A stretch of DNA of 34,679 bases from an uncultured Erysipelotrichaceae bacterium (GCA_902778125.1 CACYWH010000008.1:1-34679), one strand, 5' to 3'. Counted from the first letter of the stretch, positions 12,811 to 20,401 are shown. Made by a program: numbers and translations. The notes: generated by a model from the letters alone, not told the origin.

Positions 12811-13098
12811 ATGTATGACTTCTATTGTGCTAGATATGAAAATATTAGTTTTAATGAGTTTATGAAGTTAGGATATGAAGAGTTTAATATTAAGTTAAGA
12901 AGTATACCTGAGACAGAACCATTACACACGATCATAAAATCTAGAACGATAAATATAGGCAAAATAAAAGACAAAGAAGAAAGAAAGTATTGGAGAGAAT
13001 TAAAAAGAGCCAATGCTATTCCTGATATATATAAATCAAATGAAGAAATAGATAAAGAAATGAAGCAAACATTAAAAAGTATAGGAGGATTAAGTTGA
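12811..13098 (+). CDS. Probable tail chaperone extension, T/Gp15-like
   Basis: From the first ATG it is 95 aa. The frame is open back to 12724, and the upstream peptide (VSETSHRGSSKTIVCFAYDE) reads like protein. The body (YDFYCARYENISFNEFMKLG ... PETEPLHTIIKSR ... EERKYWRELKR) resembles phage Gp15/T-type tail proteins that are made as a C-terminal extension of G. The ATG at 12811 has no Shine-Dalgarno sequence, unlike nearly every neighbour, which favours frameshift expression over independent initiation. It ends 4 bp inside the next gene. Confidence 0.5.
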   Translation: MYDFYCARYENISFNEFMKLGYEEFNIKLRSIPETEPLHTIIKSRTINIGKIKDKEERKYWRELKRANAIPDIYKSNEEIDKEMKQTLKSIGGLS

Positions 13099-13304
13099 GA
13101 GAATTATTAAAAGAAAACTGTAAATACAAATTATATCTTTTAGAATTGCTTGAATTGTTTGAAAATCTAAAAATAGAAGATAAAAATTACAAAAAATTTT
13201 ATATACAATTGATAAAAGGAATTAAAGAACTTTTGAATATAAAAGATGAAAAAAACATTGAAAAACTAAAAGATTTGTTGGAAGGAGAAAGTAATGAAAA
13301 ATAA
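13095..13304 (+). CDS. Hypothetical Leu/Lys-rich helical protein, TTG start
   Basis: Product of 69 aa, strongly helical and leucine-rich (YLLELLELFENLKIEDK). TTG at 13095 sits 5 bases after GGAGGA, which decides the start; it overlaps the previous stop. No family recognised. Confidence 0.55.
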   Translation: MRELLKENCKYKLYLLELLELFENLKIEDKNYKKFYIQLIKGIKELLNIKDEKNIEKLKDLLEGESNEK

Positions 13305-13746
13305 TATTAGATATGAATTAGACTTAGAAAAGTTTATGAAAGATGTAACAATAGAGAATAAGAACTTTTCAAAATATGAAGATATAAAAGGGAATATGTT
13401 TTTACTTAATACAGTTCAATTACTAACTAGAGTGGATTACATAGAACTTTCTACTGAAAAAGTTGGAGAATATGGAGCTAGCGATTATGAAAAAGCATTA
13501 TTTAATGAATCAATAAACAAACTAGATTATAACACTAAAGAAATAAAGAAAGTAATTCCAAAGAGTGATATAACAGGTAAAGAAGAAGATAGATTTACTT
13601 TAACTGATAAAAAAGAAAAAGTAGCTCAGATATGGCAAGTATCTAATAACTATGGTTCATTTAAAAGTTTTATTTTTAAAACAGAAGCATTAAAATTTGC
13701 AAACAACATAAACGAAACAGTTAAAAGTTATTTAGATAAAGAATAA
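13294..13746 (+). CDS. Hypothetical protein
   Basis: Product of 150 aa of mixed alpha/beta character with NTVQLLTRVDYIELSTEKVGEYGASDYEKALF and a C-terminal FKTEALKFANNINETVKSYL helix. GAAGGAG precedes the ATG. I do not recognise the family. It precedes the glycosyltransferase pair, separated by an 80-bp leader. Confidence 0.5.
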   Translation: MKNNIRYELDLEKFMKDVTIENKNFSKYEDIKGNMFLLNTVQLLTRVDYIELSTEKVGEYGASDYEKALFNESINKLDYNTKEIKKVIPKSDITGKEEDRFTLTDKKEKVAQIWQVSNNYGSFKSFIFKTEALKFANNINETVKSYLDKE

Positions 13747-13759
13747 CAAAAGGGAGAAA

Positions 13760-13807
13760 ATGGGAACAGGGATAGACACATATGAAACTGTTGGATGGGT
13801 TGGTTAG
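13760..13807 (+). CDS. Possible 15-aa leader peptide upstream of the glycosyltransferases
   Basis: GGGAG followed by ATG opens a 15-codon frame (MGTGIDTYETVGWVG) ending at 13807. It lies within an inverted repeat that ends just before the ribosome site of the next gene. It is too short to judge by coding statistics; translation would melt the hairpin. Confidence 0.35.
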   Translation: MGTGIDTYETVGWVG

Positions 13808-13814
13808 TGTCTAT
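13772..13814 (+). promoter_or_regulatory. Inverted repeat next to the glycosyltransferase ribosome site
   Basis: ATAGACAC (13772-13779) and GTGTCTAT (13807-13814) are perfect 8-bp arms 27 bases apart. The right arm is followed directly by AAGGAGG, the ribosome site of the glycosyltransferase. This suggests translational control by mRNA structure. Confidence 0.5.
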
Positions 13815-13825
13815 AAGGAGGTTTT

Positions 13826-14620
13826 ATGTTTAGCATAATAATACCTAACTATAATAGTGAGAAATGGATAGCTAAATTATTAGAAAGCATATTAAATCAA
13901 ACATATAAAGATTATGAAATAATAATAGTTGATGATATATCTACAGATAATTCAATAGAGTTAGCTAAAAATATAATTGGAAATAAAAGACCATGTAAAA
14001 TAATTCAATTAAAAGAAAAAAGATACAATGGTGGAACTAGAAATGTAGGAGTATCAGAATCTATAGGAAAATATATATTATTTGTAGATTGTGATGATTG
14101 GTTTTGCAATAAAGATTGTTTAAAAAGAATAGCAGATATTATAAATCAAACTCATGCAGATATTATTAGATTACCATATAAAGCATACATACATAATACT
14201 TTAGCAACAGTAAGAATAAGAGAAAAAAACTTAGAGACTTTTGCTAAAAGTGTATTTGTTGCTCCATGGACTAAATGTGTTAAAAGAGAATTGTTTATAC
14301 CATTTCCTGAAAACACATTATTAGAGGATGTAGTACAACATATAGCTCAATTAGATGTATGTAAAACCTTTGAAAATTGTCCTGTACCTATAATGGTATG
14401 GAACAGAGATAATCAAGAAGCTATTTCAAGTGATACTGCTAAATATACAAAAGATAGTAAAAGATATTCTAGTGTATATAGAAACATGGCTGACTTAATA
14501 GATTTAAAATGTAATCATAGCTATTGTGAAGAAAGAAAACAAGAAAGAATAAAAGCCTATGAAGATATTATCCAAAGAGGAGAAATCTTAAACTTAATTA
14601 ATGGGGGTAGCTCACAATGA
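13826..14620 (+). CDS. Family 2 (GT-A) glycosyltransferase
   Basis: Product of 264 aa. It starts with the family hallmark FSIIIPNYNSEKWIAKLLESIL, then YEIIIVDDISTDNS (Asp36-Asp37) and the metal/nucleotide-sugar motif FVDCDDWF (Asp88, Asp90, Asp91). APWTKCVKRELFIPFPE and a later LLEDV fit the acceptor half. It should transfer a sugar from a nucleotide donor. There are no membrane helices, so the acceptor may be a virion protein, DNA or a cytosolic intermediate. It is followed by a second glycosyltransferase with a 4-bp overlap, so the two probably work on one glycan. Confidence 0.88.
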   Translation: MFSIIIPNYNSEKWIAKLLESILNQTYKDYEIIIVDDISTDNSIELAKNIIGNKRPCKIIQLKEKRYNGGTRNVGVSESIGKYILFVDCDDWFCNKDCLKRIADIINQTHADIIRLPYKAYIHNTLATVRIREKNLETFAKSVFVAPWTKCVKRELFIPFPENTLLEDVVQHIAQLDVCKTFENCPVPIMVWNRDNQEAISSDTAKYTKDSKRYSSVYRNMADLIDLKCNHSYCEERKQERIKAYEDIIQRGEILNLINGGSSQ

Positions 14621-15645
14621 AAAATGTATTCTATATGAAGAAAATAAGTAAAATTGGTGGAGTAGAATCATTTTTATATTACTTATCAAAGATATATAAA
14701 GACTTTGTAGTATATTACAAAGAAGCTGATGGTAAGCAAATAGAAAGACTAGCTAAAAATGTAGAAGTACACAAATACACTAAACCAATTAAATGTGATA
14801 GATTTTTTTGTAGCTATTCTTACGATATAGAAGTAGAAGCTAAAGAATATTATCACATAATACATTATGACGCTATGAATGTAGGCTTTATACCAATGAC
14901 AAATGCTGGTTTTAAATACATAGGAGTATCAAAAATAGCTTGTAAAAGTTTCCTAGAGAAAACAGGCAACAAATGTGAGTTAATATATAATCCTGTATCT
15001 ATACCTAATCCTAGAGTAAAGAAACTAACAGATAAAATACATCTTATTTCAACAACTAGATTATCAAAAGAAAAAGGTGGAGATAGAATAAACAAATTAG
15101 CTGAATTGTTAGATAAAGCTGGAGTAGACTATGATTGGACTATATACACAAACAAGATAAACTATGATTTCAAAAGCAAGAACATCACAACTAAGGAACA
15201 ACAACTAGATTTAACCAAAGAAATAAAAAAGTCGACATATTTGGTGCAATTAAGTTCATGTGAAAGTTTTGGCTTATCAGTATGTGAAAGTTTAATTTTA
15301 GGTACACCAGTAATAGTAACAGATTTAGAAGCATTTAAAGAAATAGGATGTAAGCATGGAGAAAATGCTATTATATGTGATTTAGATATGAAAAATGTAG
15401 ATATAGAGATGATTAAAAAAGGATTACTTAAATTTAAGTATAAAGCTCCTAGATCAAATTGGGATAAATACTTAACTACTGAATCGGATTATGACCCTAA
15501 AGATTTAGTAAAAGTAAGAACTAAAAAAAGAATATGGGATTTAGAGACTGATATGCACTATTTATCAAATCAAAAAATAGTATTATCAAAACAAAGAGCA
15601 AGTTATTTTGAGGCATTAGATTATGTAGAGGTATTAAATGAGTAA
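14617..15645 (+). CDS. GT-B (family 4-like) glycosyltransferase with C-terminal appended domain
   Basis: Product of 342 aa. GGVES near residue 14, HLISTTRLSKEKGGDRI (about 142-158) and the E-x7-E motif ESFGLSVCE (Glu216, Glu224) identify a retaining GT-B enzyme. Residues 297-342 (VKVRTKKRIWDLETDMHYLS... KQRASYFEALDYVEV) do not belong to the enzyme fold; they resemble a small domain I associate with phage structural or head-region proteins. This fusion hints that the enzyme acts on or binds a virion protein. It overlaps the GT2 gene by 4 bp and the next gene by 8 bp. Confidence 0.85.
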   Translation: MKNVFYMKKISKIGGVESFLYYLSKIYKDFVVYYKEADGKQIERLAKNVEVHKYTKPIKCDRFFCSYSYDIEVEAKEYYHIIHYDAMNVGFIPMTNAGFKYIGVSKIACKSFLEKTGNKCELIYNPVSIPNPRVKKLTDKIHLISTTRLSKEKGGDRINKLAELLDKAGVDYDWTIYTNKINYDFKSKNITTKEQQLDLTKEIKKSTYLVQLSSCESFGLSVCESLILGTPVIVTDLEAFKEIGCKHGENAIICDLDMKNVDIEMIKKGLLKFKYKAPRSNWDKYLTTESDYDPKDLVKVRTKKRIWDLETDMHYLSNQKIVLSKQRASYFEALDYVEVLNE

Positions 15646-15904
15646 GGAACTTGAAGAATTATTTGAAGCAATAACAAACAAAAGAAAAAAATTTTTTGAA
15701 AAATATTTAAAAATGCCAAATGCAATTGAAATAAATGCAGAAATGTTTACAATTTTATATAATTATTATCTACCGAATGATTATATTTTAGAAAAACTGC
15801 AAAAAGAAAGACCACAAATATATGAAATGGATGTATATTTAAGTTTATTAGTAGAAAATAACGAAGATATAAATTGTTATTATATAGAAGGAGTTGATAA
15901 ATAA
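15638..15904 (+). CDS. Hypothetical helical protein
   Basis: Product of 88 aa: a basic helical start (ELFEAITNKRKKFFEKYLKMP) and an acidic end (VENNEDINCYYIEGVDK). It overlaps the glycosyltransferase stop and the next start. The segment MPNAIEINAEMFTILYNYY resembles short phage proteins without known role. Confidence 0.5.
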   Translation: MSKELEELFEAITNKRKKFFEKYLKMPNAIEINAEMFTILYNYYLPNDYILEKLQKERPQIYEMDVYLSLLVENNEDINCYYIEGVDK

Positions 15905-16050
15905 TGCCATTTAAAAGTGAAGCACAAAGAAAATGGGCACATACAAAAGAAGGAACTAGAGCATTAGGCGGTAAAAAAGCGGTAGCAGAATGGGAAAAAG
16001 CAACAGGAGATAGAAAGTTACCTAAATATGCTAAAAAGAAAGGTAAATAA
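15904..16050 (+). CDS. Small basic phage protein (MPFKSEAQRKW family)
   Basis: A 48-aa product starting MPFKSEAQRKWAHTKEG and ending in a Lys-rich tail. The M-P-F-K-S-x-A-Q-x-x-W/Y start marks a widespread small phage family usually found near packaging genes. Function unknown; the charge suggests nucleic-acid binding. It is packed with one-base overlaps at both ends. Confidence 0.7.
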   Translation: MPFKSEAQRKWAHTKEGTRALGGKKAVAEWEKATGDRKLPKYAKKKGK

Positions 16051-16289
16051 TGAAAATAAGTGATATAAGAAATCTAAATGACAAAGACTTAAATACATTG
16101 CTAATAAATATATCAAATAATAATGGTAGAGTATGTTGTAAATGTGGAAACATAGTTTATAAGAATGATAGAATAACAATAATGAAAAATGAAGGTGTGA
16201 CAACTAAAAAACTATGTTGTATATGTAAAAACTGTTATAGTGAGTTACTTGATTATTTAGGAGTAAATGACTGTGAATCAAAAATATAG
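16050..16289 (+). CDS. Zinc-finger protein
   Basis: Product of 79 aa with VCCKCG and LCCICKNCY, two Cys clusters about 29 residues apart that could form a treble-clef or ribbon zinc site. The N-terminus is helical (ISDIRNLNDKDLNTLLINI). It starts on the previous stop. It may be a small regulator near the packaging genes. Confidence 0.6.
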   Translation: MKISDIRNLNDKDLNTLLINISNNNGRVCCKCGNIVYKNDRITIMKNEGVTTKKLCCICKNCYSELLDYLGVNDCESKI

Positions 16290-16923
16290 AACATTAACTA
16301 CCTATAATTTAGATAAGATTAAACTTAGTACAGACAAAGATTTTGATATGCCTGTTATACAGAATGATTATTTTGTTCCAATAGACTTAATAAGTTTTAA
16401 TTATGCAATAAAGAATAAATCTAAGTGTGTAGCTATCCATTTTTACATTGATGATTATCAATTTGAGAGATTGTGGAATCACCCTGAAAAGTATGTAGAT
16501 ATTTTTAAAAAATATGGTTGTATATTAAGTCCTGATTTTAGTCTTTATTTAGATATGCCCTTACCAATGAAAATATGGAATACATATCGAAGTAGATTTT
16601 TAGGACAATATTATCAAAAACAAGGGATAAAAGTAATACCAACTATATCATGGGCTGATAGTGATACATATAGTTTTTGCTTTAAGGGAATACCAAAAGG
16701 AAGTATAGTAAGTATATCTACAGTAGGAGTTAGAAAAAATAAAAAGGCAACAGAATTGTGGAAAAAGGGAGTTGATGAAATGATAAAACAAATTAATCCA
16801 TCTATAATATTAGTTTATGGTTCTAAAATAGATTATGATTTTAAAAGTATAAATGTTAGGTATTATAAAAATCATAATGTTGAGAAAATTAACAAAATAG
16901 AAAAAAAGGATAAAATATGTTAG
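16267..16923 (+). CDS. DUF4417-type protein
   Basis: Product of 218 aa. Features fitting the DUF4417 family are MPVIQNDYFVPIDLISFNYA near the start, FYIDDYQFERLWNHPEKYV, GCILSPDFSLYLDMPL, and KVIPTISWADSDTYSFCFKGIPKGS. The family occurs in phages and mobile elements and has no established function; conserved acidic and aromatic residues suggest an enzyme. The end is divergent and basic. ATG at 16267 is 3 bases from AGGAG, while GTG at 16273 has better spacing, so the true start may be two codons later. Confidence 0.8.
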   Translation: MTVNQKYRTLTTYNLDKIKLSTDKDFDMPVIQNDYFVPIDLISFNYAIKNKSKCVAIHFYIDDYQFERLWNHPEKYVDIFKKYGCILSPDFSLYLDMPLPMKIWNTYRSRFLGQYYQKQGIKVIPTISWADSDTYSFCFKGIPKGSIVSISTVGVRKNKKATELWKKGVDEMIKQINPSIILVYGSKIDYDFKSINVRYYKNHNVEKINKIEKKDKIC

Positions 16924-17249
16924 AATTGAATATACAATTATTTGGTGGAAGAGGAGCAAATTTTTCTATCAAAAGGAATGTTTCTGTAAAATATGGACGT
17001 AATTCTAATATAATTATTCCAAAAGGAACTCAAATGAGAAATGTAATAGTTATAGCTGGTGCTGGTTCTAAAAGAAAAATTGATGTAATCAATAGTTTAA
17101 CAAAGAAATATAATGGTTCTTCTAAAAATTGGAGTAAAAGAGTAGCAATTGCAAAAATAAATGGCAGAAAAGCAGAAGTTCATTATTATCAAAATAAAAA
17201 AGATAATATTGGGAGAGTAGAATATAAAATTAAGAGGTGGTTAGAATGA
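16917..17249 (+). CDS. Small toxin-domain-like protein with LFGGRGA N-terminus
   Basis: Product of 110 aa starting MLELNIQLFGGRGA, a leader recurring on small proteins of Firmicutes phages. It continues with IPKGTQMRNVIVIAGAGSKR and ends KAEVHYYQNKKDNIGRVEYKIKRW. The A-E-V-H-x-x-Q ... G-x-x-E-x-K-I-K text resembles small nuclease/toxin domains fused to MuF-type head proteins or found in polymorphic toxins. Activity cannot be claimed from sequence. It overlaps both neighbours by a few bases. Confidence 0.55.
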   Translation: MLELNIQLFGGRGANFSIKRNVSVKYGRNSNIIIPKGTQMRNVIVIAGAGSKRKIDVINSLTKKYNGSSKNWSKRVAIAKINGRKAEVHYYQNKKDNIGRVEYKIKRWLE

Positions 17250-17467
17250 AAATAAAGGTTTATCAAAGTAAAGAAGATAAATATGTTGAAATGGAAGTAA
17301 TAGCAAAATATAAGTATGTTGGTGAAACTGATGAATTAGCATTTATAAATGGTAAAATATATAATTGTGTTGCTTATGATGAATTAAATAATATGGCTAG
17401 GATAGTAGATGAAACAGGAGAAGATTACATATATCCTTTAGATAATTTTATATTAATAAAAGAATAG
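17246..17467 (+). CDS. Hypothetical small beta-rich protein
   Basis: Product of 73 aa: KIKVYQSKEDKYVEMEVIAKYKYVG then acidic strands ending YPLDNFILIKE. The ATG at 17246 is preferred to an in-frame GTG at 17237 because AGAGGTGG sits 5 bases before it. It overlaps the preceding stop, which suggests a pair. Given the toxin-like neighbour an immunity role is conceivable, but nothing in the sequence proves it. Confidence 0.5.
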   Translation: MKIKVYQSKEDKYVEMEVIAKYKYVGETDELAFINGKIYNCVAYDELNNMARIVDETGEDYIYPLDNFILIKE

Positions 17468-17478
17468 GGTGTGGTAAG

Positions 17479-18012
17479 GTGGCTAAGGGTAAAAAAACAG
17501 ACAATGAAACAGTATATAAAATTATGTGTTTATATGCCGTTCATAACAATTATAGTGAAGTTGGTAGAATACTTAATGTTCCTAGAAAGACGGTTGAAAA
17601 ATTGGTAAAGGAACATATTAACGATAAAGAATTTGCTGAAATATGCCAACAAAAAAAAGAAGAATTTGTTGAAGTAGCTGACAGAATAATTAGTAAAGGA
17701 ACTGAACTAATAGAAAGAAGATTAGATACTGCATTAAATAATCAAGATGAACTGGAGGATATAATATTTGAAATATGGAATACAGATAAAGAAGAATTAA
17801 ACGAGACACAAAAGAAGTCTCTAGTACAAAAGATATCTAAACTACAAATAAATGGATTAAGCGAGATAACAACATCTATTGGGATAATGTATGATAAGAA
17901 AAGAATTGCTGAAACAGGTATAGTAGATCCAGAAACACCTAATATTAACATAAACATAGTAGACAACTCTAATTTAGAAAAGGTAATGTATGAAGATAAC
18001 AAAACAGAATAA
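17479..18012 (+). CDS. terS: Terminase small subunit
   Basis: Product of 177 aa starting with GTG. The N-terminal HTH (YKIMCLYAVHNNYSEVGRILNVPRKTVEKLVKE) is the DNA-recognition domain that selects phage DNA for packaging. A long helical centre (ADRIISKGTELIERRLDTAL) suits oligomerisation, and the tail (TPNININIVDNSNLEKVMYED) is typical of the family's TerL-contact end. It precedes a nuclease gene and TerL. Confidence 0.9.
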   Translation: MAKGKKTDNETVYKIMCLYAVHNNYSEVGRILNVPRKTVEKLVKEHINDKEFAEICQQKKEEFVEVADRIISKGTELIERRLDTALNNQDELEDIIFEIWNTDKEELNETQKKSLVQKISKLQINGLSEITTSIGIMYDKKRIAETGIVDPETPNININIVDNSNLEKVMYEDNKTE

Positions 18013-18334
18013 ATACCATAATAAAAAAGCATTTGTGGGAAATATATTATTTGACTCTAAAAAAGAATGTGATTATTTCTATAGGTTAAAATTGATGGAA
18101 CAAGTAGGAATGATAAAAGATATAAAAAGGCAAGTACCATTTGAATTAGTACCTACATATAAAATAAATGGTAAAACCATAAGAAAAATGCAATATAGAG
18201 CAGACTTTACTTATATAACTACAGAAGATAATAAACTTCATGTAGTAGATGTAAAAGGATATAGAACGGAAGTATATAAGTTAAAAAAGAAATTGTTTGA
18301 ATATAAGTACAACATGGAGATAGAAGAAATATGA
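17990..18334 (+). CDS. DUF1064 nuclease (PD-(D/E)XK, resolvase-like)
   Basis: Product of 114 aa. The DUF1064 pattern is clear: NKYHNKKAFVGNILFDSKKECDYF, GMIKDIKRQVPFELVP, RKMQYRADFTYI, LHVVDVKGYRTEVYKLKKKLFEY. The Glu in SKKE, the Asp in ADF and the D-V-K-G motif form the PD-(D/E)XK active site. The family is linked to Holliday-junction or branched-DNA cleavage in phages. It lies between the terminase subunits, suggesting removal of branches ahead of packaging. Confidence 0.88.
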   Translation: MKITKQNKYHNKKAFVGNILFDSKKECDYFYRLKLMEQVGMIKDIKRQVPFELVPTYKINGKTIRKMQYRADFTYITTEDNKLHVVDVKGYRTEVYKLKKKLFEYKYNMEIEEI

Positions 18335-18621
18335 AACAAATTAACTTTGATAAATTAAATGAAAGAAATGAATATTCTTTAACAAACTTTATAGGAGGAT
18401 TAGAAATGGAATTTATAAAAAAGGGTAATAACTATTTGATTAAAAATAGTAATGGTAGAATAGTATCTGAAAAAGAAAAATTACAACTAGAAAAACATGA
18501 ACTAATACTTGATGACATAAAGTCTAATAATTGCCAAGGTAAGACAACTAAGAAGATTAGCAAGCTAGATAAGAAGATAAAAGAACTTGATACTGTCGAA
18601 GAAACAGATAAAACTGTTTAA
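18331..18621 (+). CDS. Hypothetical protein between nuclease and TerL
   Basis: Frame of 96 aa with an ATGA overlap at its start. A much stronger site, AGGAGGATTAGAA-ATG, lies inside it at 18406 and would give 71 aa beginning MEFIKKGNNYLIKNSNGRIV, which looks like the true conserved part. The rest is a charged helix (EKEKLQLEKHELILDDIK). The 3' end overlaps terL by 35 bp. Function unknown. Confidence 0.55.
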   Translation: MKQINFDKLNERNEYSLTNFIGGLEMEFIKKGNNYLIKNSNGRIVSEKEKLQLEKHELILDDIKSNNCQGKTTKKISKLDKKIKELDTVEETDKTV

Positions 18622-19969
18622 CGACATAATAAGTCCAAATGTAAATAACATAAGTGTACTTGGTTCTACACAAAGTGGCAAGACTTATGACATTTGTGGA
18701 GCATTGATACAATATGCTAATAGATTAAATCAATACGAAAAAGAACAAAGAAAAAAAGAGAGGTATATACCCAGGGAATATAATGGAGCTATTATAGGAT
18801 GGACTACTGATACGGTTAAGTCTAACATAGTAGACAATTTAGAGAATATATTAAAAAAAGAATATCATTTCACTAACGGAAAAGAATATGTACTAAAGTT
18901 TGGTCAACAAGACAAATACCTAGAGATATACAACATGAGATTTTACTTCTTTGGTTTTAATAACAAGTTATCATTCAATAGAATATTAGGTAAACCTTTA
19001 ATATTTGTATGGGTAGATGAAGCAGCAAGAATATACGAAGGTCAACTAATGGAATCATTTGACGAGATACCTGGTAGACAAATGAGTTATGCAGGACATC
19101 CTTATTACAAAAGAATAGATAGCTTTAATGTTGAGGGGAACGAAAATCATCCATACAAGCTAAGATATATAGACACAACTGATTGGGTTAAATATGTATT
19201 TTATCCTTTTGATAATCCTGTGCTAGATACAGAAGAAAAAATAAGAGAAGCAGTAAATGCTTTCCCACCAGGCTCATTAAGAGAGCAAAAAGTCTTTAAT
19301 AAATGGGTAATTGCAGAAGGTAGGGTATTTACTCAAATAAACAAATTAGATAGTCTAGACGGCTTTATAATTAGGGAAATAGGTATAGGTTGTGATTATG
19401 GTTCAGTAAATCCGACAACATTTGTACCTATAGCCTTGTGTTATCATCAAGAAAGTAGAAAATGGGTAATAGTAAGACTAGAAATATATTATCATGATCC
19501 TGCAGTAGAGGGGGATACACCGACAACTGAATACTACTCTTTTCAATTTAGAATGTTTCTAGCTTACTTAAAAGATAAATATCCTAATATACCTATAACA
19601 GAGTTTGTAATAGATAGTGAAGCTGCTCACTTTGATAATAGACTAACAGTAGACAAAATACCTCATAGCATATCCAAAAAAGGTGCTGGTTCAGTAGATA
19701 GAGACAATCAATATATGCAATCACTATTCTATAAAGGCTATTTATATGTACTAGAAAAGCCAAGTATAAGATATTTTACTAATGACGGACACTATCAGGA
19801 AAGTGTTAAGGATGAGGGTTTAATTGAATTAGAAGGCTATAGATATGATAAGTTAAGGAGTGAAAAAGAGGGAACTAACTGCTATGTTAAGGATAGAGAC
19901 CACTCAAGAGATGGACTAGCCTATATCCTAGCTTTATTTAAAGAAACAGGAAGAAGTCCAGTAGTATAA
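18587..19969 (+). CDS. terL: Terminase large subunit
   Basis: Product of 460 aa with TTG as most likely start. Walker A is GSTQSGKT (residues 26-33), Walker B IFVWVDEA with Asp144-Glu145. The C-terminal RNase H-like nuclease shows CDYG (Asp270), VIDSEAAHFD (Asp343) and RDHSRDGLAY (Asp438/Asp442). It drives ATP-dependent DNA translocation into the procapsid and cuts the concatemer. The weak upstream ribosome site and 35-bp overlap with the preceding gene suggest coupled translation. No ATG occurs near the N-terminus, and the frame upstream does not add conserved sequence. Confidence 0.95.
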   Translation: MILSKKQIKLFNDIISPNVNNISVLGSTQSGKTYDICGALIQYANRLNQYEKEQRKKERYIPREYNGAIIGWTTDTVKSNIVDNLENILKKEYHFTNGKEYVLKFGQQDKYLEIYNMRFYFFGFNNKLSFNRILGKPLIFVWVDEAARIYEGQLMESFDEIPGRQMSYAGHPYYKRIDSFNVEGNENHPYKLRYIDTTDWVKYVFYPFDNPVLDTEEKIREAVNAFPPGSLREQKVFNKWVIAEGRVFTQINKLDSLDGFIIREIGIGCDYGSVNPTTFVPIALCYHQESRKWVIVRLEIYYHDPAVEGDTPTTEYYSFQFRMFLAYLKDKYPNIPITEFVIDSEAAHFDNRLTVDKIPHSISKKGAGSVDRDNQYMQSLFYKGYLYVLEKPSIRYFTNDGHYQESVKDEGLIELEGYRYDKLRSEKEGTNCYVKDRDHSRDGLAYILALFKETGRSPVV

Positions 19970-20175
19970 TGAATAGAATAAAAATGATTTTAAATTTATT
20001 ATTAGGTAAAGAAATTGTTATATATAACACATGGACTAAAAAAATTGTAATGATAATCGGTGGCAATGAAGAAATAATTACTAAAAGATATGATTACGAT
20101 TTTATATACAATGATGACAAATGTATATATGGCAATGAAGATACTGGAGAAATATTCTTTAAAAATGAGAATTAA
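19969..20175 (+). CDS. Hypothetical protein after TerL
   Basis: Product of 68 aa: a hydrophobic basic start (RIKMILNLLLGKEIVIYNTW) and an acidic end (YNDDKCIYGNEDTGEIFF). ATG overlaps the terL stop (TAATG). A related pattern, short strand-rich protein next to a Com-like gene, is common here in Firmicutes phages. Function unknown. Confidence 0.55.
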   Translation: MNRIKMILNLLLGKEIVIYNTWTKKIVMIIGGNEEIITKRYDYDFIYNDDKCIYGNEDTGEIFFKNEN

Positions 20176-20368
20176 ATGTAAAAAGTCTAATAGGTTCTTA
20201 TGTGAAGTAAACATAGAACAATATTTAGCTAATTTAGAAGAGTTAGGAATAAGCCAACAGATACCTCTTGAAATTACAATTCCATGTAGAAGTTGTAGAG
20301 AAATTGAGACTTATGAAATCTATAGCACTCGCTATACCTTTAAAAATAAGGAAAAAAGCAAAAAATAA
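20165..20368 (+). CDS. Com-like small zinc-finger protein
   Basis: Product of 67 aa. Start RIKCKKSNRFLCEV and later IPCRSCREIETYEI resemble the Mu Com family (C-x2-C ... C-x2-C). The first pair is degenerate (CKKS), so metal binding may rely on the other Cys residues. Com in Mu is a translational activator that binds mRNA. The ATG at 20165 is chosen because the product begins with the family-like text; a longer frame to 20090 is mostly overlap with the previous gene. It is followed by the RNA element at 20408-20484. Confidence 0.55.
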   Translation: MRIKCKKSNRFLCEVNIEQYLANLEELGISQQIPLEITIPCRSCREIETYEIYSTRYTFKNKEKSKK

Positions 20369-20372
20369 ATGT

Positions 20373-20401
20373 TTGATTTGCACTTAATTTTATGTTATAA
20401 T
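20373..20401 (+). promoter_or_regulatory. Strong promoter downstream of the Com-like gene
   Basis: TTGATT (20373-20378), exactly 17 bases, TATAAT (20396-20401) with TGT directly before the -10 (extended -10). It lies in the 116-bp gap between two co-directional genes and would start RNA near 20408. Confidence 0.75.

Noticed and set aside
13772-13814. Invertible DNA switch controlling the glycosyltransferases
   Set aside because: The inverted arms are only 8 bp, enclose 27 bases, contain no outward promoter, and no invertase is encoded nearby.
20090-20164. Longer N-terminus of the Com-like protein
   Set aside because: The stretch overlaps the preceding gene, gives atypical text, and the family-like sequence begins at the ATG at 20165.
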